Origin: BA4 sp044376575
Lineage (GTDB): Bacteria; Bacteroidota; Bacteroidia; CAIKAF01
Direction of reading: 5' to 3'
Assembly: GCA_044376575.1 (NCBI GenBank)
Contig: JBILKR010000003.1
Location: 1-64,000 of the forward strand
DNA: 64,000 nucleotides
Shown: in pieces, positions 35,329 to 45,300 of the stretch
Numbering within the stretch: the stretch's first letter is position 1
How the letters are laid out: each line of letters begins with the position of its first letter
Position numbers and translations under genes: made by a program
The notes under the pieces: model-generated
The model's database searches: none
What the model saw: the letters and a program-made list of their open reading frames with translations, nothing else
What the model was told of the DNA's origin: nothing

Positions 35329-35679
35329 ATTGAAGATTCTGTTAGAATTTATATCAATGAAGGAAATTATGATCGTGCTTTGGTATTAACCAATCAGTTG
35401 GTACACCCTTTGAATGAAGTGTATGAGGGTAAAGGTACGATGTGGGAAAGCGAATATTACGATCAGTATTGGAATAAAAAGAGAGAAGAATATAAAAACA
35501 TCATTCTTAATAAAGGCACATTGGATACTCAGGATAGTGGAGGGGAAAATGCTAAAAAAAATAATTCAGAAGAGACTCCTTCTGCAGATGAAAATAGTAA
35601 TACCGATATTCCGCAAGAATCTGAACAGGCCATGCCTTCTGTAGAATCAGAAGAACAACTTGATCCTGAATATCAATAA
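35329..35679 (+). pseudogene. 3' part of the interrupted membrane protein gene
   Basis: The same reading frame resumes directly after the TAA with IEDSVRIYINEGNYDRALVL, a helical segment that looks like a tetratricopeptide-type helix pair, and ends in an acidic Glu/Ser-rich tail. There is no nearby ATG in frame (the first is at 35440, and TTG at 35380), so this is best read as the C-terminal part of the gene that begins at 34714. A single base change, for example CAA to TAA, would explain the break. Programmed read-through or an assembly error are alternatives. Confidence 0.7.
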
Positions 35680-35691
35680 ATAGATAAATCA

Positions 35692-35720
35692 AAAAAAGCC
35701 CCGAAAATTTTCGGGGCTTT
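35692..35720. terminator. Bidirectional terminator between the split gene and acnA
   Basis: A long inverted repeat, AAAAAGCCCCGA and TCGGGGCTTTTT around an A/T loop, with T runs on both strands. It serves the plus-strand gene ending at 35679 and the minus-strand aconitase gene ending at 35740. Confidence 0.92.
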
Positions 35721-35739
35721 TTTATTTTATCTATTTGTA

Positions 35740-38445
35740 TTAATCTTTCAAAAACTGACGCAATACATAATTCAGGATACCTCCATTTTTATAGTATTCA
35801 ATTTCAATTTTGGAATCCAGTCTTGACTTTGTTTCAAATTCAATAACTTTTCCATCTTTTGAAACCGCTTTTACATAAATGGTTTGATGTGGACTTAATC
35901 CTTCTTCAATACCAGTGATGGTATAAGTTTCATGTCCGGTTAATCCTAATGAATCTGCATTTTGTCCATCTTTATATAACAAAGGTAAAATTCCCATTCC
36001 AGCCAGGTTACTGCGGTGAATACGCTCAAATGATTCAGCAATCACGGCTTTTACTCCTAATAAATTAGGTCCTTTAGCAGCCCAGTCGCGGCTTGATCCG
36101 TTACCGTATTCTTTTCCACCTAAAATGATGGTTGGAATATTATTGTTCATGTAATATTCCGATGCTTCAAAAATAGTTGTCTCTTCTCCGGTAGAATGAT
36201 TTAATGTATATCCACCCTCTTTAGAAGCCAGTTTGTTTTTGATACGAACATTCGCAAATGTACCGCGCATCATCACTTCATGATTACCACGGCGTGCTCC
36301 ATAACTGTTAAATTCTGCTTTGGCAACTCCTCTTTCCACTAGATATTTACCGGCCGGTGTTGTTTCTTTGAATGAACCTGCCGGAGAAATATGGTCTGTT
36401 GTAATTGAATCTCCCAATACTAAAAGTGTTTTCGCATCAATAATATTTTTTGGAGCTTCTACTGTTTCAGATATGTTCTGGAAGAAAGGCGCTTCTTTTA
36501 CATAAGTTGATTTTGCATCCCATTCGAACAACTGTCCTGATGGGGCTTGAAGTGCCTGCCATGCAGCATCTCCATCAAAAGCAGTGGCATAGTTGGATGC
36601 ATAATCTTTCGGATCAAGAGCACTGTTTAATACTGTTGCAATTTCTTCATCCGTTGGCCAGATGTCTTTCATATATACCGGCTCACTGTTTCCGTCCCAT
36701 CCAATAGGTTCATTATAAATATCGATATCTGTTCTGCCTGCAATTGCATATACTACTACCAACATCGGAGAAGCAAGGAAATTCATTTTTACGTTTGGAT
36801 GAACACGGGCCTCAAAGTTTCTGTTTCCGCTTAATACAGAAGCAACTGATAAATCAGCATCCGTAATTGCTTTGTCAATATGTGGAGGAAGTGCACCTGA
36901 ATTACCGATACAGGTTGTACATCCATATCCAACAGTATGGAATCTTAATGCTTCGAGATATTCAGTCAGGCCTGCTTTTTCAAGATAGTTGGTCACCACG
37001 CGCGAACCCGGAGCAAGTGAAGTCTTAACCCATGGCTTAACATCCAGTCCTCTTTCTACTGCTTTTTTTGCCACTAGTCCAGCGCCTAACATTACCGAAG
37101 GATTAGAAGTGTTTGTACATGAAGTAATCGCAGCAATTACAACTGCACCGTCACTCAATTGATATTGCTGTGATCCCTGTGTAATGGTTACAGTTTTCAT
37201 TTTTCCTTCATCTGTAGCATGTGCCCAGCGATCTTCAATACTTACATATTCGCGCTGATATTGTTCAGCCAACACTTTGCGAACGGTTTTATCTAAGTCT
37301 TTTAATAATATCCGATCTTGTGGTCTTTTAGGACCGGCTACTGCCGGTTCTATACTATTTAAATCCAATTCAAGAACAGTGCTATATTCAATCGCTGCTT
37401 CATTTTCTCTCCAAAGCATGTTCTCTTTGCAATAAGCTTCAACAGTTTGTACCACTTTTTCATCACGTGCAGTTCTTCGAAGAAATTCAATAGTTTGATT
37501 ATCTACCGGGAAATAGGTAATGGTACATCCGAATTCAGGACTCATGTTGCTGATGGTAGCACGATCGGTTACCGCCAGGTTATTTAATCCATCACCAAAT
37601 ACTTCTACAAATTTACCCACCACGCCATGTTTGCGTAATAGTTGTGTTACTGCCAATACTAAATCTGTTGCTGTTGCACCTTGCGGAAGTTTACCTGTTA
37701 ATTTTAAACCTACCACTTCAGGCATAATGAAATAAGAAGGCTGACCAAGCATAGCAGCCTCTGCTTCAATACCTCCGACACCCCATGCAACAACACCAAT
37801 TCCATTCACCATTGGAGTGTGACTATCAGTTCCAAAACAAGAATCAGGAAATACAATTCCATCACGCTCCAATACAACTTTACTTAAATATTCTAAATTC
37901 ACCTGATGGCAAATTCCCATTCCAGGAGGAACGGCAGAAAAGTTATTAAATGCTTTCTGTGCCCACTTCAACAACATGTAGCGCTCACCATTATTTTTAT
38001 ATTCCAGGTCAACGTTTTTCTTTAATGCCAGGTTGCTGCCAAAATATTCAACCTGCACAGAGTGGTCTATCACTAAATCAACAGGAATTAAGGGATTTAT
38101 TTTAGATACATCTTTTCCTTTTCTTGCCGCTTCAGCGCGTAACGATGCCAGATCAACTACACAAGGTACACCCGTAAAGTCTTGTAATAAAACTCTTGCA
38201 GGCATGAATGGAATATCTTTATCGCTTGCTTCTTTCGCTTTCCAGTCAAGAATTGTTTTTACATTTTCTTCCGTAACTCGCAGTCCATCATAATTACGAA
38301 GTGCATTTTCAACCAATACCCGAATAGAGAATGGAAGTTTTGAAATCGCATGTCCCTGTTTTTCCAGTTCTTTTAGACTGTAATATTTTTTATTTCCCGA
38401 AGGGGTTTTTAATTCTCTGATAACATTGAATAAATCCTGGCTCAT
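35740..38445 (-). CDS. acnA: Aconitate hydratase A
   Basis: Interconverts citrate and isocitrate in the tricarboxylic acid cycle. The 901 residues are the AcnA/IRP1 length. Cluster ligands are present: Cys in AITSCTNTSNPS and the pair in GYGCTTCIGNSG. The C-terminal swivel domain holds YGNGSSRDWAAKGPNLLGVKAVIAES. The enzyme is cytosolic. It stands alone, with a good promoter upstream and a strong terminator downstream. No anomaly is seen. Confidence 0.97.
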   Translation of the reverse strand: MSQDLFNVIRELKTPSGNKKYYSLKELEKQGHAISKLPFSIRVLVENALRNYDGLRVTEENVKTILDWKAKEASDKDIPFMPARVLLQDFTGVPCVVDLASLRAEAARKGKDVSKINPLIPVDLVIDHSVQVEYFGSNLALKKNVDLEYKNNGERYMLLKWAQKAFNNFSAVPPGMGICHQVNLEYLSKVVLERDGIVFPDSCFGTDSHTPMVNGIGVVAWGVGGIEAEAAMLGQPSYFIMPEVVGLKLTGKLPQGATATDLVLAVTQLLRKHGVVGKFVEVFGDGLNNLAVTDRATISNMSPEFGCTITYFPVDNQTIEFLRRTARDEKVVQTVEAYCKENMLWRENEAAIEYSTVLELDLNSIEPAVAGPKRPQDRILLKDLDKTVRKVLAEQYQREYVSIEDRWAHATDEGKMKTVTITQGSQQYQLSDGAVVIAAITSCTNTSNPSVMLGAGLVAKKAVERGLDVKPWVKTSLAPGSRVVTNYLEKAGLTEYLEALRFHTVGYGCTTCIGNSGALPPHIDKAITDADLSVASVLSGNRNFEARVHPNVKMNFLASPMLVVVYAIAGRTDIDIYNEPIGWDGNSEPVYMKDIWPTDEEIATVLNSALDPKDYASNYATAFDGDAAWQALQAPSGQLFEWDAKSTYVKEAPFFQNISETVEAPKNIIDAKTLLVLGDSITTDHISPAGSFKETTPAGKYLVERGVAKAEFNSYGARRGNHEVMMRGTFANVRIKNKLASKEGGYTLNHSTGEETTIFEASEYYMNNNIPTIILGGKEYGNGSSRDWAAKGPNLLGVKAVIAESFERIHRSNLAGMGILPLLYKDGQNADSLGLTGHETYTITGIEEGLSPHQTIYVKAVSKDGKVIEFETKSRLDSKIEIEYYKNGGILNYVLRQFLKD

Positions 38446-38485
38446 AGATGTATAAATTGAATGATAGTAATTCTGAATTCGATTG

Positions 38486-38515
38486 CAAAAATATCAATTT
38501 AGAGGGACAGGCAAA
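38486..38515 (-). promoter_or_regulatory. Promoter of acnA
   Basis: On the minus strand TTTTG (38512-38515 region), an 18-base spacer and TATTTTTG (38486-38493) match the Bacteroidota -33/-7 pattern. The predicted leader is about 37 bases. Confidence 0.6.
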
Positions 38516-38630
38516 ATGAAACCTCAGATTATCCTTTTATTTTTTTGTATTTAACCGTTAAAGTTTTAAAAAATTCTTAAAAAATTGCACTATTAAAAAT
38601 TATAATTTAGATTTAACTAAAAATATATTT

Positions 38631-39455
38631 ATGAGTAGTCTGTATTCTTTTTTGATTGATATTGGTCCTGTTTATGCTGCATTATTAGCTACTGTTTTTA
38701 CATGGTTGCTAACGGCTCTGGGAGCTTCATTTGTTTTTTTGTTTAAAGGACTCAATCGAAAAGTGTTGGATGTGATGCTAGGATTTACGGGCGGTGTGAT
38801 GGTAGCGGCCAGTTTTTGGTCGTTGTTAAATCCTGCCATTGAAATGAGTGAGAAATTATATCCTTCCATGAAATGGATGCCTGCGTCTGTTGGTTTTTTA
38901 TTTGGTGCATTATTTATTTATGCACTCGATAAATTTATGCCCCACTTGCATATAAATTTTAAGGAAGATGAAAAAGAAGGTGTAAAAACTGAGTGGCATA
39001 AAACAACGTTATTGATTCTTGCCATTACGTTACACAATATACCCGAAGGGCTTGCAGTTGGGGTGTTGTTTGGTGGATCGGCATTAGGTTTAGAAGGGGC
39101 TTCCATTCAAGCAGCGGTAGCTTTGGCCATTGGAATAGGAATTCAGAATTTTCCTGAAGGTATAGCTGTTTCTATGCCTTTGAGAAGACAGGGCGTGTCG
39201 CGTTTTAAATCTTTTTGGTATGGACAATTAAGTGCGATTGTTGAACCGGTGGCAGGAGTTGTTGGCGCACTTACGGTAATTTATATACAGGCAGTATTGC
39301 CTTTTGCGCTTGCATTTGCCGCTGGTGCAATGATCTATGTTGTGATAGAAGAGGTGATTCCGGAGACACAGCGTGATCGTTTTACAGATGTGGCTGTTCT
39401 TGGCTTTATCGGAGGGTTTTTAATCATGATGATACTTGATGTAGGTCTTGGATAA
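38631..39455 (+). CDS. ZIP-family divalent metal transporter
   Basis: A 274-residue inner-membrane protein with eight predicted membrane helices. The metal-transport helices carry the ZIP signatures HNIPEGLAVGVLFGG and NFPEGIAVSMPLRRQG, and the late helix has AAGAMIYVVIEEVIPETQ. It should import or balance Zn and related metals (GufA/ZupT-like branch). It lies alone between acnA (divergent) and the PorE-like gene (convergent), followed by a shared terminator. The long periplasmic loop found in some members is not present. Confidence 0.93.
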   Translation: MSSLYSFLIDIGPVYAALLATVFTWLLTALGASFVFLFKGLNRKVLDVMLGFTGGVMVAASFWSLLNPAIEMSEKLYPSMKWMPASVGFLFGALFIYALDKFMPHLHINFKEDEKEGVKTEWHKTTLLILAITLHNIPEGLAVGVLFGGSALGLEGASIQAAVALAIGIGIQNFPEGIAVSMPLRRQGVSRFKSFWYGQLSAIVEPVAGVVGALTVIYIQAVLPFALAFAAGAMIYVVIEEVIPETQRDRFTDVAVLGFIGGFLIMMILDVGLG

Positions 39456-39462
39456 TTATAAA

Positions 39463-39488
39463 AAATAAGCCCCGAATTTTCGGGGCTT
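39463..39488. terminator. Bidirectional terminator between the ZIP gene and the PorE-like gene
   Basis: AAATAAGCCCCGA and TCGGGGCTTATTT form a 12-13 bp stem with a 2-3 base loop. The core AGCCCCGA..TCGGGGCT is the same as in the terminator at 35692. Confidence 0.92.
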
Positions 39489-39493
39489 ATTTC

Positions 39494-41401
39494 TTATCTC
39501 TTCAGAATTTTTGTGATTTTAAATTCTGTTCTTCTGTTTTTCTGATGTTCGTCTTCTGAACATTCTACTCCATCTTTACAATGATTAATCAGTTTCGATT
39601 CCCCGTACCCTTTAGATTTAATCCGCAGAGAGCTTATCCCTTTTTTGATGATGTAATCTACTGCCGATTTTGCTCTTTTTGATGTTAAGCGTAAGTTGTA
39701 ATCATCACTTCCTCTGCAATCGGCATGTGAACTTAATTCAATACTAATCTCAGGATGCTCGTTAAGTGTTTTTACCAATTTATCCAGCTCAATAGCGGCA
39801 TCCGGACGAATATTCCATTTGTCAAAATCATAAAATATATTTTCTAGAATAATTGGTTTTTCAATCACCATAGGATCTAACAACACGACAACTTCCATGG
39901 TATCTGTTCTTCTTTTTCCTAAAGTTCCTGTATTTTCAATCCCATTAAAAAACAATTCTTTTTTTGCAGTGATTTCATAAGTTGAATTGGAATCGATTTC
40001 TAAAAAACACATTCCTTTTTCATCAGATCTTGTTTTGTAAATTTTATTTCCTGAAGTCTGATTAATTTCAATTTCTGCATTTTCAATTCGCGCTCTGGTT
40101 TTTTTATTCAACACATAAATTTCAAGATAAAATTTCGGAATCAGTCTTTCAATTTCATAGATCTTATCAATACCATTTCTATTATTTCTGGTTGTTGAAA
40201 TATATCCTTTCAATAAATGTTCTTTCCATATCAATCCAAAATCATCACCTTCTGAATTGATAGGTGAATTAAAATGTTTTACTTCACCACTTGGCATCGG
40301 AGAATTGAGTGCGGTATAAAATATATCCATACCTCCAACACCACCTTTTCCGGCAGTTGAGTAATAAAGAAATTCTTGATTTTCTTTTGACATGGCTACG
40401 GTTGGGAATACATCATTTTCCCTCGTGTTTATTTTATGTCCTAAATTAAATGGTTCACCCCATTCATCATTTGTTTTTGTGATCATATATAAATCCATAC
40501 CTCCAAATCCACCCGGACGATCGGATGAAAAGTATAAAGTATTCTCATCATGCGAGAGTGCAGGATGCATACAACTGTAATTTTCATCGCAGAATGGAAG
40601 TTGGACCGGTTTACTCCAGTTATTTCCTTCTTTTGTAGACATAAATATGGAAATGATATTATCTCCTTTTTCATTTTTTTTTGGTTTGCCACTTTTCGTT
40701 AATACATTTTTACAGAAGTATAATGTGTTGTTCTCTTTTGTAAATACAGCAGGACCTTCATGATAAGTACTTTCAATTGTTTTGCTCAGGTCGTGTGTAT
40801 TATTTAATTCACCATTTTCATCCCATTGTGTATGATATAAATTAAGGTATGGTTTGCCGTTCCAGTTGGATATTTTTCCATCCGGATCCCGGTCTGAACA
40901 AAATACCAATCCATTGTCATAGAGTGTTGGACTGAAATTTGAATACCTGTCGTTGAATGAAAGATAATTGGTTTGCCAAATCTCATCATCCTTATGGTAT
41001 TGCGGTATTGAATCAATTGAATTGCGTTGAAGTATTGCGGCTTGATCATTGGGATGTTGAAGCAAATACCGGTTATAATATATTTTTGCATTGATATGCT
41101 CTTGTTGTGATTTTAATATCTGAGCATAGTAATACAAATCAATATCATGTAATGTGTTTTTTTTATCTGCAAGATCATACCAGTATGCTGCCTTGTCTAA
41201 TTCATTTGATTTATAATAGCACTGGCCAATGATCGGCAGGTATGTGCTGTCATATTTTTGTTGTAATAAATTTTCGTAAGAAAGCGCTGATTTATGATAA
41301 TTCAGATTATTAAAGTCGCTCGTGGCTTTTCTTTCTTTTGCGCTGATACATGAAAAAAAAGGAATGGCAAATAACCATATAAAAATATTAGACCCTTTCA
41401 T
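39494..41401 (-). CDS. PorE-like lipoprotein: TPR, WD40-like propeller, CRD and OmpA domains
   Basis: A 635-residue lipoprotein (signal ending LFAIPFFSC, lipid Cys about residue 18). In order it has TPR repeats (about 25-125, with KSALSYENLLQQ and LDKAAYWYDLADKK), a WD40-like propeller (about 150-400, blades such as ALSHDENTLYFSSDRPGG), a carboxypeptidase-regulatory-like domain (about 430-510) and an OmpA peptidoglycan-binding domain (about 525-635, with DFDKWNIRP and ELSSHADCRGSDDYN). This is the architecture of PorE, which ties the type IX secretion machine to peptidoglycan. It is the last gene of a locus with PorP/SprF and a T9SS type B giant, so it may be dedicated to that substrate rather than being the core PorE. 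Confidence 0.88.
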   Translation of the reverse strand: MKGSNIFIWLFAIPFFSCISAKERKATSDFNNLNYHKSALSYENLLQQKYDSTYLPIIGQCYYKSNELDKAAYWYDLADKKNTLHDIDLYYYAQILKSQQEHINAKIYYNRYLLQHPNDQAAILQRNSIDSIPQYHKDDEIWQTNYLSFNDRYSNFSPTLYDNGLVFCSDRDPDGKISNWNGKPYLNLYHTQWDENGELNNTHDLSKTIESTYHEGPAVFTKENNTLYFCKNVLTKSGKPKKNEKGDNIISIFMSTKEGNNWSKPVQLPFCDENYSCMHPALSHDENTLYFSSDRPGGFGGMDLYMITKTNDEWGEPFNLGHKINTRENDVFPTVAMSKENQEFLYYSTAGKGGVGGMDIFYTALNSPMPSGEVKHFNSPINSEGDDFGLIWKEHLLKGYISTTRNNRNGIDKIYEIERLIPKFYLEIYVLNKKTRARIENAEIEINQTSGNKIYKTRSDEKGMCFLEIDSNSTYEITAKKELFFNGIENTGTLGKRRTDTMEVVVLLDPMVIEKPIILENIFYDFDKWNIRPDAAIELDKLVKTLNEHPEISIELSSHADCRGSDDYNLRLTSKRAKSAVDYIIKKGISSLRIKSKGYGESKLINHCKDGVECSEDEHQKNRRTEFKITKILKR

Positions 41402-41429
41402 ATTTGTTGGTTTTAATGGGGTTGTATAA

Positions 41430-42371
41430 TTAGAAATAACGTGGTGATTTAATTCTCAGTAATTGTGGTTTACCAATGTCAAAAGCGACCATGATTTCAT
41501 GTGTGCCATAGGTGTAATTTCGGACCCATGTATGCAAAGGATAATCGAATGCATAACCAATTCTAATATCAGGTGTTACGTTTACTTCAAACATAGCTAC
41601 GATTCCATCGAGTGTTCGATAACTGGCACCTACCCAGAATTTTTTATTGAATAAAAAGTGAACATTTAAATCGGCTTCAGGATTAACTTCAGGTGTATAT
41701 TTCAGTAAGAATGAAGGTCTGAAATCTACAAATCTGCCTAGGTGAAAAACGTATCCGGCATTCATGTAAAAGTGCCTGGTGTTGCGTTGAAAATAATCAT
41801 TATCAATTCCGAGAAAAGCATTTTTATCGTAACTGATTATTTGAGGTGCAACGACTCCTACATAAAATCGTTCACCGTAATAATATAATCCTAAACCAAA
41901 ATTCGGAATTACTCTGCCGGTGATGTCACCCTGATATACAGGATCCTGGCTATCCCAGTACCTTAGATCAGATGTATTTGCCCAGTAATAACTGATGGAT
42001 GTACGTAATCCAATGGATAGTTTTCCGCTTCTTCCCATTCTTATGTGGTAGGCATAATTACCCACCAAATCCATTTTGTTGGTAACACCTACACGATCAA
42101 AACTGAGTACTCCTCCAATTCCAACATTTACATTTCTAATGGGTGCATCATAGCTAAAAAATCCTGTATGTGGAGCCCCTTCAATTCCGGCCCATTGATA
42201 TCGGTAAAGCATGGATGCAATAGAGTAGTCGTGACTGCCGGCATAACCAGGATTTAAAAATAATCCATTAAACATGTATTGGCTAATCATCGGATCCTGC
42301 TGTGCATTCAACAGGGTTGAGAAAATAAGCCCGATAAGAATGCTTCCTGTTTTTTTATAAATGCGTTTCAT
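41430..42371 (-). CDS. PorP/SprF-family type IX secretion outer-membrane protein
   Basis: A 313-residue outer-membrane protein with signal peptide (GSILIGLIFSTLLNAQ). The start of the mature protein, QQDPMISQYMFNGLFLNPGYAGS, is the hallmark of the PorP/SprF family. In Flavobacterium, SprF is needed to secrete and anchor SprB, and PorP-like proteins bind the type B tails of their partner substrates. Here it directly follows the giant SprB-repeat gene by 20 bases and precedes the PorE-like gene by 28 bases, so it is most likely the dedicated partner of that giant. Confidence 0.95.
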   Translation of the reverse strand: MKRIYKKTGSILIGLIFSTLLNAQQDPMISQYMFNGLFLNPGYAGSHDYSIASMLYRYQWAGIEGAPHTGFFSYDAPIRNVNVGIGGVLSFDRVGVTNKMDLVGNYAYHIRMGRSGKLSIGLRTSISYYWANTSDLRYWDSQDPVYQGDITGRVIPNFGLGLYYYGERFYVGVVAPQIISYDKNAFLGIDNDYFQRNTRHFYMNAGYVFHLGRFVDFRPSFLLKYTPEVNPEADLNVHFLFNKKFWVGASYRTLDGIVAMFEVNVTPDIRIGYAFDYPLHTWVRNYTYGTHEIMVAFDIGKPQLLRIKSPRYF

Positions 42372-42391
42372 CTTTTTTCGTTTTAATTGTT

Positions 42392-45300
42392 TTATTTACT
42401 TCTTCTCAAATCAACATATCCTTTCAGTATAATTTCTCCTTCATTGATATCCAGGATGACGAAATATGTTCCGTCGGGTACTTGTCCTCCATTGTTATTA
42501 TTTCCATTCCATTCGTTTGCGTAATCTTCTTTTGTGTAAACTTCATTTCCCCAACGGTTAATGACTGTGAATACATTATTGGGATATGATTCAATTCCAT
42601 GGACTATAAAGAAATCATTGAATCCATCACCATTAGGAGAGTAGGCGTTGGGCATTTCCAAAATCATTGGCTGTGTTAAAGTGATAGAATCAATCGTACT
42701 GCAACCATTTACATCTGTAACAATCACTGAGTATGTTCCGGCAGTTACAAAAGCTAAATCTTCAGTTGTTGCTCCATTTGACCAGTTAAAATCAAAAGGT
42801 GTTGTTCCCCCGTTGACAATGGCATTGATATAACCATTGTTTCCGCCGGGAATTAAAATATTATGACCATTGTAATAAATCGGGCTGGATAACTCCAACT
42901 GCAATGGCTGTGGTTCAATAATTTCAAACGTGTCTGTTTGTATACAATTATTGGCATCCTTCACTGTAATGATATATAATCCACCGGTTAAAGAATCAAG
43001 ATCTTCCTGTGTATTTCCGTTTGACCATGAAATGGTATATACATCGTTTCCTCCACTAATAGTTACTTCTATTGATCCGTTATCGTCTCCATAACAATCA
43101 ATATTTGTTACATCAGCATTGATAATGATAGGATCATATTCAGTAAGATTGAATGTAAGTGTTGTGTCACATCCGTTGGCATCTGTAATATTTACAGCAT
43201 ATAGTCCGGGACCGAGTAAATAAATATCCTGTTCTGTTGATCCGTTTGTCCAATCATATTGATAATCCGGTTGACCACCTGATACGGCTAACTCAATGGA
43301 TCCGTCGTTTGCACCGTTGCAAAGTACATTAGTTATATGACTTCGAATGGCAAATGGCCTGGGTTGTGTAAGTTCAATGCTTCCAGAAGTTGAACAACTG
43401 TTCAAATCAGTAATTGTAACAGTGTAATTTCCGGCAGCAATACCTTCCAGCACAGCACTGTTGAATCCGTTGTTCCATAAATAATTAAAAGGAGAAACAC
43501 CACCCGAAACAACGGGCTGAATAAAGCCATCTTCACTGTTATTACAACTGATATTGTATCCGCCCTGATAAAGTGAAGTAATCATACTGTCGATATTCAA
43601 TTCCTCAGGTTCTGTCAATATTATTGAAGATGAAGCAGAACATCCGTTGGCATCAGATATGGTAACTGAGTAATTTCCGGCTTCAAGGTTTTCAGTGTAA
43701 TCTGTTGAATGACCATTACTCCAGAGAATTGTATATTGAGGTGTTCCACCACTGTATATAACCTCTATATTTCCATTCGCCAATCCATAACAACTGATAT
43801 TAACCCCACCTAAGTACAACGAAGGAATTAATGTGTCTATAACCAACTCATCTGGTTGTAATAGAGTGGCAGATATTGAATCGTTGCACCCGTTTGCATC
43901 TGATACTACCAAAGTATATATGCCAGCTTGTAAATTATTTATATCCTGTGATGTTGCATCATTACTCCATTCGTATTGATATGAAGGCGTTCCTCCTGTT
44001 ACACTTACATTGATAAATCCATCATTTTCACCGTAGCAACTAATCTGATAATTACCATTATACTGTGAAGTAGTATATGAAAGATTTAGTGCCTGTGGTT
44101 GAGTTAATGTACTAACAGATGATGTTGTACAATTATTCTGATCGGTAACGGTAATAGTATATGTACCCGCAGTAATTGATGATATATCCTGCGTATTTCC
44201 ACCATTGCTCCACTGATAATTATATCCTGGTGTTCCACCACTTATTGTTAAGTTAAGGCTTCCATCCGTTGCTCCGTAACATGATATCTGATATCCTCCT
44301 GCAAACGAAGAAGAGATTAAACTATCTACTACTAGAGATGGCGGTTGCGTTAAGGATGTTGATGCCTGAGCTGAACATCCGTTTGCATCAGTAATACTTA
44401 CGGTATATATTCCTGCACCGATATTATTGATGTCTTCAATAGTACTTCCTGTACTCCATAAAATAGAGTAGTTGGCTGTACCTCCAGAATACTGCATATT
44501 GATACTACCGTTATTTAATCCATAACAGCTGATGTTGTATCCACCATTATACATGCTTCGAATCAGCGTATCAATCATTAGCTCATTAGGTTGTAATAAA
44601 GTGACAGATATTGAATCATTACAACCGTTTGCATCTGACACCACCAATGAATAACTTCCGGCTTGTATATTATTTATATCCTGTGTAGTTGATCCATTAC
44701 TCCATTCGTATTGATATGAAGACGTTCCACCTGTTACACTAACATTGATATTTCCATCATTTTCACCATAGCAACTGATTTGATAATTACCGTTGTATTG
44801 CGAAGTAGTATAAGAAAGATCCAATAGTTGTGGTTGAGTTAATGATGATTGAGATGATGTAGTACAATTGTTTTGATCTGTAATTGTAACATTATAAGTT
44901 CCTGCTGTGAGTGATGAAATATCCTGCGTATTTGCACCATTACTCCATTGGTAATTATATCCGGGCGTTCCTCCGCTTACAGTTAGGTTTAATTGGCCAT
45001 CGTTATAACCAAAACATGATATCTGGTATCCTCCTGCAAATGAAGAAGAGATTAAACTATCTACTACAAGAGATGGTGGTTGTGTTAAAGATGTTGATGC
45101 ATGAGCAGAACATCCATTTGCATCAGTGATACTTACGGAATACACACCAGCGCCGATATTATTGATGTCTTCAATAGTACTTCCTGTACTCCACAAAATT
45201 GAATAGCTGGGTGTGCCCCCGGAATATTGCATATTGATACTTCCGTTCTGTAGTCCATGGCAGCTAATATTATATCCACCATTATACAAGCTTCGAATCA

